Shown: one piece after another, positions 24,309-33,700 of the stretch
Layout of the letters: each line of letters begins with the position of its first letter
How positions within the stretch are numbered: position 1 is the stretch's first letter
From: JABWCE01 sp964617955
GTDB taxonomy: Bacteria; Bacteroidota; Bacteroidia; NS11-12g; UBA9320
Length of the DNA stretch: 64,000 nt
Reading direction: 5' to 3'
Assembly (NCBI GenBank): GCA_964617955.1
Contig: CAZTXB010000015.1
Coordinates: forward strand, 1-64,000
The notes under the pieces: model-generated
Told to the model about the DNA's origin: nothing
The model's database searches: none
What the model saw: only the letters and a program-made list of their open reading frames with translations
Translations under genes and position numbers: made by a program

Positions 24309-24330
24309 ATTTGTGAGATATTTGTGAGAC
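24309..24330. repeat. Right-end arm-type repeat, candidate integrase-binding site
   Basis: Two tandem units, TTTGTGAGATA and TTTGTGAGAC, identical to 4247-4268 and in the same orientation. They lie between the integrase start (24272) and the attachment core (24442). The stretch 24273-24601 has no gene; it contains this pair, the attachment core and the tRNA half. Confidence 0.6.
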
Positions 24331-24441
24331 GAAATCGTAAATTCAAGAGATTTATCTCTAAAATATCCAAAAACGTAAAATAAAAACTATTGATTTATAG
24401 ATATTTACGGATTGTGTCTGGTTTGCAAAGTAGGGAGAAAT

Positions 24442-24481
24442 GTTTAGGAAACTTCTATTCTATCCATTGAACTACGGGGCC
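24442..24481 (-). pseudogene. 5' half of split tRNA-Arg(CCT), right island boundary
   Basis: On the minus strand the sequence from 24481 gives acceptor GGCCCCG, a complete D arm, anticodon stem GAAGT and loop TTCCTAA, ending in the core GTTTAGGAA (24442-24450). Beyond the core (24441 and below) the sequence turns into island DNA and no T arm follows. It pairs with the 3' half left at 4122-4162. Neither junction rebuilds a tRNA, which is unlike most tRNA-integrating elements. Confidence 0.88.
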
Positions 24482-24601
24482 ATTGATATTCAATTACTTA
24501 TTTTTATGAATGGCAAAATGCAAATTAAGGCAAAAATTTGCTTGAAAAGAAGCCTTGCACAGTCATTATAGATTTCAAATCTTAATTATACATTTGAGGG
24601 T

Positions 24602-27600
24602 ATGATTAAAAAATGGATTCAATGTTTATTTTTTCTTTGGCTACCTGCCTTGGCCTTTTCTCAGTCCTTCGATCTGGGCCGTTTTTCCGACCTCAAATTC
24701 AGAAGCATAGGCCCCTTTAGAGGAGGGCGCAGCCTGGCTGTGGCCGGGCATGCCTCCGAGCCCAACAGATTTTATTTTGGTGCTGTGGGTGGCGGGGTAT
24801 GGAAAACAGAAGACGGAGGCAAGATTTGGTCGTGCATCTCTGATACTACTTTCAAGAGCAGTTCGGTTGGCGCCATTGCGGTAGCCCAAAGCGATCCCCG
24901 AATGGTGTATGTGGGTATGGGCGAAACGGATATCCGGGGCAACATAAGTTTTGGCGACGGAATGTATAAAAGCATTAATGGAGGCAAAAAATGGCAAAAG
25001 TTAGGGCTTGAAAAAACCTACGCCATTGCCAACATCGTAGTACATCCCAAAAATCCGGAAATTGTTTATATCTCAGCGCTTGGCAATCCATTTAAGCCTA
25101 ACCCCGAAAGGGGAGTTTACCGCTCGAAAAATGGTGGATTGAGCTGGCAGCGGGTGCTTTACAAATCCGACAGTGCCGGATGCATCAATGTGGTGATGGA
25201 CCCCAATAATTCGGAAGTGCTATACGCCAGTTTATGGCAATGTTATCGCACCCCCTGGAGCATGAGCAGCGGCGGCAGACATAGCGGACTTTATAAGTCG
25301 GTCGACGGTGGCGATACCTGGCAATTGCTCTCTCAAAACGAGGGATTGCCAAAGGGCCTGCTTGGAAAAATTTGCATGGCCGTTTCGCCAGTGAATTCCG
25401 ATCGGGTATTTGCCATGGTCGAAAACGCCAACGGGGGTCTCTTCAGAAGTGATGACGCAGGCGAAACCTGGAAAAAAATTACCGAAGATAAAGTCATCCA
25501 ACAGCGCCCCTGGTATTTTTCAGGCGTGTATTGTCATCCGAAAAATCAGGAAATAGTTTATGTATTGAATGTAGCAAACCACAAAAGCACCGACGGTGGC
25601 AAAACCTTTAATTCATTTTGGGCCCAGCATGCCGACAATCACGACCTATGGATAAACCCGGAAAACCCGGAAATTATGATTATTGGCAACGACGGAGGCG
25701 GGACAGTGAGTTATAATGGAGGTCTGAGTTGGAGCGAACAGGATTTCCCTACAGGCCAGTTTTATCATGTGAGCATCGATAACCAGTTTCCTTATCACAT
25801 TTACGGGGCACAGCAGGACAATTCGAGCATCGGAATCAGCAGCAGGAGTTTTGGTTGGGAAATTAGCAAGGGAAATTGGTTTAACGCAGCCTGGGGAGAA
25901 AGTGGCTACGTTACTGCCCATCCTTTTAAAAACGAACTGACCTTTGGTGGCAACTACAGCGGCACCATTTACCGATATGACCGTGAATTGGGTTACACCA
26001 CGTCAATCAATGTATATCCTGATGAAGCTTTGGGCGATGGGGTCGCCAAAATAAAATACAGGTTTCAATGGACCTTTCCAATCCTTTTTTCACCGCACAG
26101 TACCAAGGAAAAGAGCATATTGTATGCCACCTCTCAGCATGTGCATCGAAGCTTTGATGAAGGTTTGCATTGGGAAACTATAAGTCCTGACCTCACTAGA
26201 AACGATAAGTCAAAACAAGTATCAAGTGGGGGACCTATTTCAAAAGACAATACGGGTGTGGAGGTATTCAACACTGTTTTTACCTTAGCCGAATCGGGAA
26301 TAGAAAAAGGATTGCTTTGGGCGGGATCAGATGATGGTCTAGTGCATGTGAGCAAAAATGATGGAAAAAGCTGGGAAAATGTAACGCCGGGAATGTTATT
26401 GGAAAATACACAAATAAGCATCATCGAAGCCTCACATTTTAAAAAGGCCAAGGCTTACCTTGCCGGAAACCGTTTTAAGTTGGGTGAACAAGGTCCCATG
26501 CTTCTAAAAACTGAGGATTTTGGAAAGACATGGAAGCGCATAGAAAATGGCTTGCCAAAAGGGAGTGTGACCCGGGTTGTACGCGAAGATCCGTCATGCG
26601 AAGGACTGCTTTTTTGCGGCACTGAAACGGGTTTGTTTGTTTCATTTAACGATGGAGAGCTCTGGCAAGCCTTTAACCAAAACCTTCCGAATACGCCCAT
26701 CCATGATTTGGCCATTCACCCTAGCGAGCACGACCTAGTGGTGGCTACCCATGGCAGAGGATTTTGGGTCATGGACAACCTCAATATTTTCTATAAAATT
26801 CTCAAAGAGAAAAAAGTAAATGAAACGATCCTCTTGATTTGCCGAAACACCTTTAATGCCAGAGGTGGGTTCTACAACGAGCCCGGCATGCAGGCCGGAG
26901 TGAATGGACCGTGCGGAATGGTCATAGATTATCTTTTGCCCGGGGCTGAAAGCAAAGAATTGGTTATAAAAATAAGAAATCAAAACGGTGATTCACTATC
27001 GGCCTTTTCATCAACCCGCGACAAAAATTATATGCCAATATTAATCAGTCAGGAATACAACCAGGCTAAAACGGCAAAACCCCTTGGCTTGCTCACTGCC
27101 AATAAAGGATTTAACCGTTTTGTATGGGATATGAAAACAGCGGATTTAACCAAATTAGAGGGAGATGGACAGGTGATGTGGGGTGCTGATTTAACAGGGC
27201 CCCTGGCGTTTCCGGGGTCCTATTCCGTGGAGCTTTTGTTGGCCGACAGTTTGATCTTGAAAACTGTTTGCTCAATTTTGCCCGATCCGCGTTTTGAAGA
27301 TCAGAGTTTGGAATCGTATAATAAGAAAAAAGGCCTACTCGATTCCATCATCAAAAAGGTAAATGATACGCATGCAGCCATAAACAGCATGAGGGGCATT
27401 AAAAAACAAATCCAGGCTTATGTGGGTAAACTAAATTCGGGAGCTGACAGGGATAGCGTGACAAAATTGGGAAAGCTCATCAGCGACACCTTGACCCGAA
27501 TTGAGAACGAACTTGTACAAAACAAGGCAAAAAACATTCAGGATTTGCTAAACTATCCCATGAAACTGAACAACAAAATGGCACAGCTCATCGATAAGGT

Positions 27601-27769
27601 GGATGCTTTTAAAGGAGAGGTTCCGGCACAGTATTTCGAGGTTTATGAATCATTGGCTCGGCAAATTAATGCCGAATTGGAGAAATTTAACATGGTAAAA
27701 AACATAATGGTGAAGGCCTTTAATGAGAAGGCTATGCAAATAAAAACAGAAGTTATTCAGGTGAAATAA
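24602..27769 (+). CDS. Secreted Asp-box (BNR/VPS10-like) repeat protein
   Basis: A 1055-residue exported protein with a signal peptide ending near FLWLPALAFSQ. Residues 30-720 form beta-propellers with at least ten Asp-box motifs of the S-x-D-G-G-x-x-W type (for example TEDGGKIW, SVDGGDTW, SDDAGETW, STDGGKTF, SKNDGKSW, TEDFGKTW). This is the sortilin/VPS10 and BNR glycosidase-like arrangement common in Bacteroidota. The last 200 residues are helical and may form a coiled coil. No sialidase FRIP motif was seen and no T9SS sorting tail, so enzymatic activity is not shown; glycan or protein binding at the surface or periplasm is more likely. It begins just outside the island. Confidence 0.82.
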   Translation: MIKKWIQCLFFLWLPALAFSQSFDLGRFSDLKFRSIGPFRGGRSLAVAGHASEPNRFYFGAVGGGVWKTEDGGKIWSCISDTTFKSSSVGAIAVAQSDPRMVYVGMGETDIRGNISFGDGMYKSINGGKKWQKLGLEKTYAIANIVVHPKNPEIVYISALGNPFKPNPERGVYRSKNGGLSWQRVLYKSDSAGCINVVMDPNNSEVLYASLWQCYRTPWSMSSGGRHSGLYKSVDGGDTWQLLSQNEGLPKGLLGKICMAVSPVNSDRVFAMVENANGGLFRSDDAGETWKKITEDKVIQQRPWYFSGVYCHPKNQEIVYVLNVANHKSTDGGKTFNSFWAQHADNHDLWINPENPEIMIIGNDGGGTVSYNGGLSWSEQDFPTGQFYHVSIDNQFPYHIYGAQQDNSSIGISSRSFGWEISKGNWFNAAWGESGYVTAHPFKNELTFGGNYSGTIYRYDRELGYTTSINVYPDEALGDGVAKIKYRFQWTFPILFSPHSTKEKSILYATSQHVHRSFDEGLHWETISPDLTRNDKSKQVSSGGPISKDNTGVEVFNTVFTLAESGIEKGLLWAGSDDGLVHVSKNDGKSWENVTPGMLLENTQISIIEASHFKKAKAYLAGNRFKLGEQGPMLLKTEDFGKTWKRIENGLPKGSVTRVVREDPSCEGLLFCGTETGLFVSFNDGELWQAFNQNLPNTPIHDLAIHPSEHDLVVATHGRGFWVMDNLNIFYKILKEKKVNETILLICRNTFNARGGFYNEPGMQAGVNGPCGMVIDYLLPGAESKELVIKIRNQNGDSLSAFSSTRDKNYMPILISQEYNQAKTAKPLGLLTANKGFNRFVWDMKTADLTKLEGDGQVMWGADLTGPLAFPGSYSVELLLADSLILKTVCSILPDPRFEDQSLESYNKKKGLLDSIIKKVNDTHAAINSMRGIKKQIQAYVGKLNSGADRDSVTKLGKLISDTLTRIENELVQNKAKNIQDLLNYPMKLNNKMAQLIDKVDAFKGEVPAQYFEVYESLARQINAELEKFNMVKNIMVKAFNEKAMQIKTEVIQVK

Positions 27770-27832
27770 ATGACGTTACACATTAAAAGTAATGGAAGCG
27801 CATTCCGGTTTAGAAATTGTGTTGTTCGCAAC

Positions 27833-30181
27833 TCAATAATCTACATACTTCACCAGAATGATGGCATCGGTATTACGCCCCCTGTCGTCGGTACATGAAA
27901 TTTTTATTTTGCCTTCTTCAGGGCTAAAGAATTCATTGACTCCTGCCGGTATTTTTTTGTAGAAGCGGTTATTGATGTACCAATAAACAAATGAAACATC
28001 AGGACTTGTTTGACATCGCAATTGCAACGGTTCAGGGTTTTGGCTGCTAATTAAGTATTCGGTTCCATTTTTTGGGAAAACAATATCCGGATAATTCACC
28101 ATCGATATTTTATCACAATTGGGGTTATGGGGCGGCAATTGGGCATAGCCGATGTTTTGTTCATTGTACCATGCTTGAATTTCAGGTTGAATAATTTTTA
28201 ACCATTTCTTTTTATAACCGGAGACGGGTTGGCAATTTTTGCAATACATAAATTTTTCATCAGCCGTTACGGCAAATTCTTTCATGTGATCGCAATCTTT
28301 GGATGGGGAGATAAGAGGAATAAAATACTCCATTCGCTGATTCACGCATTGGGGGCCGGGCAAATTTCCCGTTTCTGAACACACCATCCTCACACTTGCA
28401 TCCTTCGGCATATGGAACCATTCGTTACTCGAGTTGTAATCGATGGTATTGAAAATTTGAAAAAGCAGGGGTGTGGCAATGGTAGCGCCACTTAAGTCGG
28501 CGACCCCTTTATTTGAAAAATTGCCAACCCAAACACCCACTGTAAAATTCTGATTGTAACCTATGCTCCAGGCATCCCTTCTGCCATAAGAAGTCCCGGT
28601 TTTCCATGCTATTTTAGGCAATTTACTGCTGTTTTCATAGCCTTGTGGGAGGTCGGGCCTGGCCACTTTCGACAAGATATCGGTAATCATAAAATTAGCT
28701 GCAGGGCTCAATATGCGAATCCCTTTTTGTTTTTTTTGAAAATCGCAATACCTGGGTTTGATGTAAACACCCTGGTGGGCATAAGCTGAAAACAGTCCTA
28801 CCATTTCCTCCAGGGTCACGCCGCAACCTCCAAGAATTAATGAAAGGCCCAGTTTGTTTTTGTCCCTAGCAATTTGCTTAAAATCGCAGGCTACCAATTT
28901 GCTTAACATGGCATTCTTTCCCAAGGCATTGAGGGCGTTAACCGCAGGAATATTCAGTGAATTCTCAAGTGCATACGTAAGGGTCACCGGTCCCTTAAAA
29001 GTTTGGTCATAGTTTTCCGGAGCGTACCCTTTGATGTTGATAGGCACATCCGACACAACCGTTTGCGGCGCAAACAGTCCCTGATCGAAACAAAGGCCGT
29101 AGAGCAAAGGCTTAAGCGCACTGCCCGGTTGTCGAATAGCATTTGCTCCATTCACCTGCCCGGCGTCGGCTCTGTTTTCAAAATCGGCCGAACCAATATA
29201 GGCCACGATCCTTTGGGTGCGGTTATCAATCACCACACAGGCAGCATTTTGAATATCTAAGGCATTGAGAGCTTTAACCTGATCCCCAATTATTTTTTCG
29301 AGCTTCCATTGCATATTCATATTTAAAAAAGTGCGAATATTTTGCTCAGGAAAGCTGTGTTTGAGCCGAATGGAAAGATGGGGTGCGAATTTGGGAGTTT
29401 CTCTTCGATGAGCAGTCAATGGTTCGCTCAGGGCGTCCTCAATTTCTTTTTTTGTAAAAAGCTTTTGGGATTGCCATTTTCTGAGCCAGCGATTTCGCTC
29501 TTTTAAAATATAGGCATTGGAAGGCCCTAAATGCAATGATGTTGGGCGATTGGGAATAATAGATAAAGCGGCAATTTCGGCCAGACTTAGATTCATCGGT
29601 TTTTTTTGAAAATAGATGATAGAGGCTGATTTTACGCCTTCCACATTGCTGCCATAGGGAAGCAAGTTGATGTACAGTTGAAAAATTTCAGCTTTGCTCA
29701 ACTTCCATTCCAGCTGAAATGCCCTGAAAATTTCGATACATTTTCCCAAGTAAGTGCGCCTTTTGGGTTCGAGCAAACGGGCCACCTGCATGGTAATGGT
29801 CGAAGCCCCACTCACTCTTTTGCGTTTAAAAATATTTTGAAAAAATGCTCTACATATGGAAACAGGGTTCACTCCTGGATGGCCATAAAAATGACGGTCC
29901 TCCTTAAAAATCAGGGTTTTTTTTAACAGCGGGGAGATTTCATTCAATTCGGTTTTCATTCGCCACTTATCCTGTTGATTCAAAAAGGCGTGGATCACAT
30001 TTCCTCTTTCGTCTGTAATGCCGGTAGAGTAGCTCAATTTTAAAGAAATAGGGAATAAAAAATTAAGGAGAAGAAAACTTAGAAATAAAAATATAAAAAG
30101 GTAAAAAGCATAAAAGGCCCTTCTTACAGCCTTAGGCCTGGAGCGCATCCATTTTTTATAATCATTTTGCAGGTTCTGCAT
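27833..30181 (-). CDS. pbpC: Penicillin-binding protein 1C
   Basis: Bifunctional peptidoglycan glycosyltransferase/transpeptidase of the PBP1C class, 782 residues, anchored by one membrane segment (about 25-45). The GT51 domain carries KEDRHFYGHPGV near residue 95 and GASTITMQVARLL. The transpeptidase has GSALKPLLYG with the active serine near 352 and KTGTSYGRRDAWSIGY near 525. A C-terminal region after 590 holds cysteine pairs (CVNQ, CKNCQ) and a PBP1C-type C-terminal domain (FVYWYINNRFYKKIPAG). In many bacteria pbpC sits next to an alpha-2-macroglobulin gene, as here (divergent, at 30727), and the two are thought to repair wall breaches and trap proteases together. Confidence 0.93.
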   Translation of the reverse strand: MQNLQNDYKKWMRSRPKAVRRAFYAFYLFIFLFLSFLLLNFLFPISLKLSYSTGITDERGNVIHAFLNQQDKWRMKTELNEISPLLKKTLIFKEDRHFYGHPGVNPVSICRAFFQNIFKRKRVSGASTITMQVARLLEPKRRTYLGKCIEIFRAFQLEWKLSKAEIFQLYINLLPYGSNVEGVKSASIIYFQKKPMNLSLAEIAALSIIPNRPTSLHLGPSNAYILKERNRWLRKWQSQKLFTKKEIEDALSEPLTAHRRETPKFAPHLSIRLKHSFPEQNIRTFLNMNMQWKLEKIIGDQVKALNALDIQNAACVVIDNRTQRIVAYIGSADFENRADAGQVNGANAIRQPGSALKPLLYGLCFDQGLFAPQTVVSDVPINIKGYAPENYDQTFKGPVTLTYALENSLNIPAVNALNALGKNAMLSKLVACDFKQIARDKNKLGLSLILGGCGVTLEEMVGLFSAYAHQGVYIKPRYCDFQKKQKGIRILSPAANFMITDILSKVARPDLPQGYENSSKLPKIAWKTGTSYGRRDAWSIGYNQNFTVGVWVGNFSNKGVADLSGATIATPLLFQIFNTIDYNSSNEWFHMPKDASVRMVCSETGNLPGPQCVNQRMEYFIPLISPSKDCDHMKEFAVTADEKFMYCKNCQPVSGYKKKWLKIIQPEIQAWYNEQNIGYAQLPPHNPNCDKISMVNYPDIVFPKNGTEYLISSQNPEPLQLRCQTSPDVSFVYWYINNRFYKKIPAGVNEFFSPEEGKIKISCTDDRGRNTDAIILVKYVDY

Positions 30182-30323
30182 TTGGTCCCTTATCCGATAT
30201 TAAAATTGGTTTCCAAATGTAAACCCGAAATATTTGGGTACCATTAAATGTGAAACAGTTTAAACAAATAATTATTGTTTTGTTAAAGCTTAAAATCAAA
30301 ATCTACCCACCCTGATAAGTTAC

Positions 30324-30453
30324 CACACGAACCAGGGCGATGAAGTTAATGAAGGATAAGAGGTTTGGTTCCGATTCGTGAGGACACGAATCAGGGCGAA
30401 TAGGTTTAGTAAAATCATTTTGTTTTAGGATGTTACCGCCCTGATTCGTGTCC
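30324..30453. repeat. Inverted repeat set between pbpC and the alpha-2-macroglobulin gene
   Basis: GGACACGAATCAGGGCG (30382-30398) is repeated as a perfect 17-bp inverse copy at 30437-30453. A second, shorter hairpin is possible inside the first arm, GATTCGTG (30373-30380) with CACGAATC (30385-30392), so the two structures exclude each other. A related direct copy, CACGAACCAGGGCG, begins at 30326. The 545-base gap 30182-30726 between the divergent genes contains no reading frame worth reporting; this repeat set is its main feature. Confidence 0.65.
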
Positions 30454-30726
30454 CCACTATTCGGGAGATGGTAAGAAAATAAAAGAACACCTCGGTAACA
30501 ATAAACGAAAAGAATCTAGTGTCATAAAGCCTATTTATTATCCGAATACATTAAAATTTAAGGTCTGAAAAATATTTTTCAAAAGCATATATCAATTAGA
30601 TGAAACCTTGCGTTTTATGCTTGTCCATGTCGGAATTAAATTCTTAATTGCAAAGCAGCCAATTAACCCGTTAAGCTTCACTTACCCATGCAATTCCCGA
30701 CATCTTATTACAAAAAATCATTTAGA

Positions 30727-33700
30727 ATGTCTTTTCATAAAGTTGCTCAGCTCTTCCTTTTCGTTTGTATTTTTTTTTCATGTTCAAACAAAAATCAGGT
30801 ACACCTGTCGGAGACCAATTGTCGTGACGAGGTTCCGGTGTTAGGGAATTTAACATTTTTGTTTGACAAAAACCTTGCTGCTGACAGTTTGCTCAACAAA
30901 TGGTCGGACAAGGAATACATTCGGTTTACACCCTCGATAAAGGGAAAGTTTCAATGGAAAAATGCCAATGAGCTTATCTTTTCACCTGAAGAAGAATTGG
31001 CAGCTGCTACCCAATACAAAGCAGTTTTTAAAAAGGAAATCATTGCGAATACAAAGTATAAGATAGGCGCACTGAATGACCTTAGCTTTCACACGCCTTA
31101 TTTAACCCTGAATTTTGCGAACGCCTCGTGGATTAAACCCGATGAAATGTCAAATCAAATTGTAGCAGATATAGGTCTTACCTTTAATTATAAGATCAAC
31201 CCAAATGATTTAACCGAATTACTCACCATTAAATCCGGATCGGATAATCTGGATTTTAAAGTGCTCTCAAGTGATAAAAGTGTCATGGTCAATATTCGCC
31301 TCACAAGCTTAAAAGCCGAGGACAAGGATGTGAGACTTAAGTTGGAACTCGCTTCCGGACTTAAACCCATTGGTGGGAATCAGGCAACAGAAAAAAGCAT
31401 AGAGGCAGAGGTGTACTTGGCATCCCCCTATAGCCTGGTCATCTTAAACCAAGAAGCAGATCACGACGGCATCGGTGCCCATATTAAGCTCTATACCAGT
31501 CAAAAAATTTCCTCAGAAACCGCCCTTTCCGCATACATCTCTTTCGAACCGCAGGTGAAGTTTAAGGCACAAACAGCAGAAGATGGAATAGTTATCACAT
31601 CCGACGGCTTCGACCAGACTAAATCCTACCAAATCACCATTAAAAAAGGGTTGAAAGGAAGTATAGGAGGCACTTTAAAGGAGGACTACAGCAATGCCGT
31701 TGTTTTTGGCAAACTCGAACCTACCATAAGCTTTATGGACTCTAAAGGCATTTACCTCGCCGGAAAGGGCCATAAAAATCTTGAAATAAAAATTAACAAT
31801 GTAGAAAAGGTCAAGGTTATCATTTCCAAAATTTATGAAAACAATATTCTGAACGCAAGGCGCAATGGCTATTACCCTTCAGAAAGCAGCGAAGAAGACT
31901 ATGACTATGAGGAAGAGAGCAACGAAGGCAACCATGGATATTATGGCAGCGATTACGATTACGAAGTTGGCGACGTGGTGTATGAAAAAGAGTATACCAC
32001 CAAAAGTTTGCCTAAAAGAGGAAGCAGCCGATTGCTTCATTTTGATTTTCCGGATGCCCTTAAGGAGTTTAAAGGCATTTACCATATAAAGGTATCCTCA
32101 AATGATCATTATTATTTAAGAGACAGCAAATTCATTTCCTTGTCCGACCTTGGCCTTATAGCCCATATGGGCAAAAATCAGGTGTATGTATTTGTCAACT
32201 CCCTTCAAAGCACAAATTCCTTAGCCGGAGTACAGCTGTCACTTTACGGCAATAACAATCAAAAAATAGGTTCAGGCACCACCAATATTAGCGGTTATGC
32301 CGAAATAAAACTCATCAATCAGAGCATGGCAGGATTTAAGCCGGCCATGGTGGTAGCCAAAAGTGGAAGTGACTTTAACTATATGCCATTCAACAGCACC
32401 ATGGTAGAAACTTCACGGTTTGATGTCGGTGGAATTCGCTCCAACTCGACCGGACTGAGGGCCTATGTTTATGGTGACAGAGACATTTACCGCCCCGGAG
32501 AAAAAATTAATTTTTCGGCCATCATTCGCAATGAATTGTGGCAATCGCCCGGCACTATACCGGTAAAAATAAAAATTTTATTGCCCAATGGCAAAGATTT
32601 AAAAACCTTTAAAAAATCGCTCAATGACCAAGGTTCCATGGAATCATCGGTTGAGCTATCGCCTTCGGCGGTGAGCGGCCATTATGTGATTGAAATATAC
32701 ACGTCCAACGATGTGTTATTAAGTACCAAGGCCATTATGGTAGAAGAATTTATGCCCGACCGAATAAAAGTGAAAGTCGATTTAGACAAGCCCAATTATA
32801 AACCCGGTGATTCAATGCGCATGAAAATTTTGGCGGAGAATTACTTCGGACCGCCTGCGGCCAATCGCAATTATGAGTGCGCCATTCAAATAAAATCAAA
32901 AAGCTTTGACTCTAAAAAATTTAAAAAATATAATTTCAGCTTAAGCAATGCCGACAACAACTATGAGAATACAACCCTCGAAGGCAAAACCGATGCGAAT
33001 GGCAGAGCGCAAACAAGTTACGGCATACCGGGCTATTTAGGCGACAGAGGACTTTTGCAGGCTAACTTTTATACCACGGTATTCGATGAAACAGGTCGAC
33101 CTGTAAGTCGTATCGCCAGTACTGAAATTGTAACCCAGGATGTCTTTTATGGCGTTCAGAACCCGGGATATTACTATTGTCAGCTCAACCAGCCAATTCG
33201 TTTCCATATGGTGGCCGTGAACAAGGACGACCAGCCTTTAAACAATGCCAGAACCAAAATAGTAGTGATAAAAAATGAATACAAAACCGTTTTAAGTCGG
33301 AGCGGCGAATACTTTCGCTATGAATCTCAATTGCACAAGAAAACCATGGAAGAGAAGACTGTGTTGTTGAATGGCGCCAGTTCTTACTATCAGTACATTC
33401 CAAGAACCCCTGGTGATTATGAGATTAGAGTCGCTAGACCCGGTTCAAACACCTACGTCAGCACCTCATTTTACAGTTATGGCTGGTGGGGCGAGTATGG
33501 CAGTGGATTTGAAGTAAACCGCGAAGGAAACATAGATATAGAATGCGATAAAGAACATTATGAAACAGGCACATCGGCGAGGCTATTGTTTAAAACGCCA
33601 TTTAATGGAAAACTTCTGGTGACTTTAGAGTCGGATGAGGTGCTCGAGCATCACTATGTCGACGTCAAAAACCGTTCAGCTTCTCTATCCATTAACCTTA

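Larger units (their letters stand above)
4154..24450. mobile_element. 20.3-kb integrative defence island in tRNA-Arg(CCT)
   Basis: The limits are the 9-bp direct repeat GTTTAGGAA at 4154-4162 and 24442-24450, which is the anticodon loop of the interrupted tRNA. A tyrosine recombinase lies at the right end and an excisionase-like HTH protein at the left end. Paired TTTGTGAGA motifs occur within about 200 bp of both ends. The cargo is type I restriction-modification, SIR2-HerA, AbiE, a CPBP protease and a methyltransferase operon. There are no phage structural, replication or conjugation genes, so it is a compact island that would need to be mobilised or excised by its own integrase. The cargo looks more A+T-rich by eye than the flanking host genes. 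A complete substitute tRNA-Arg(CCT) is carried near the left end. Confidence 0.85.

Noticed and set aside
4154..24450. Prophage
   Set aside because: No capsid, tail, terminase, lysis or replication genes occur in the 20 kb.
30688..30726. Upstream ATG for the alpha-2-macroglobulin gene
   Set aside because: The 13 extra residues would precede a complete lipoprotein signal that begins at 30727.
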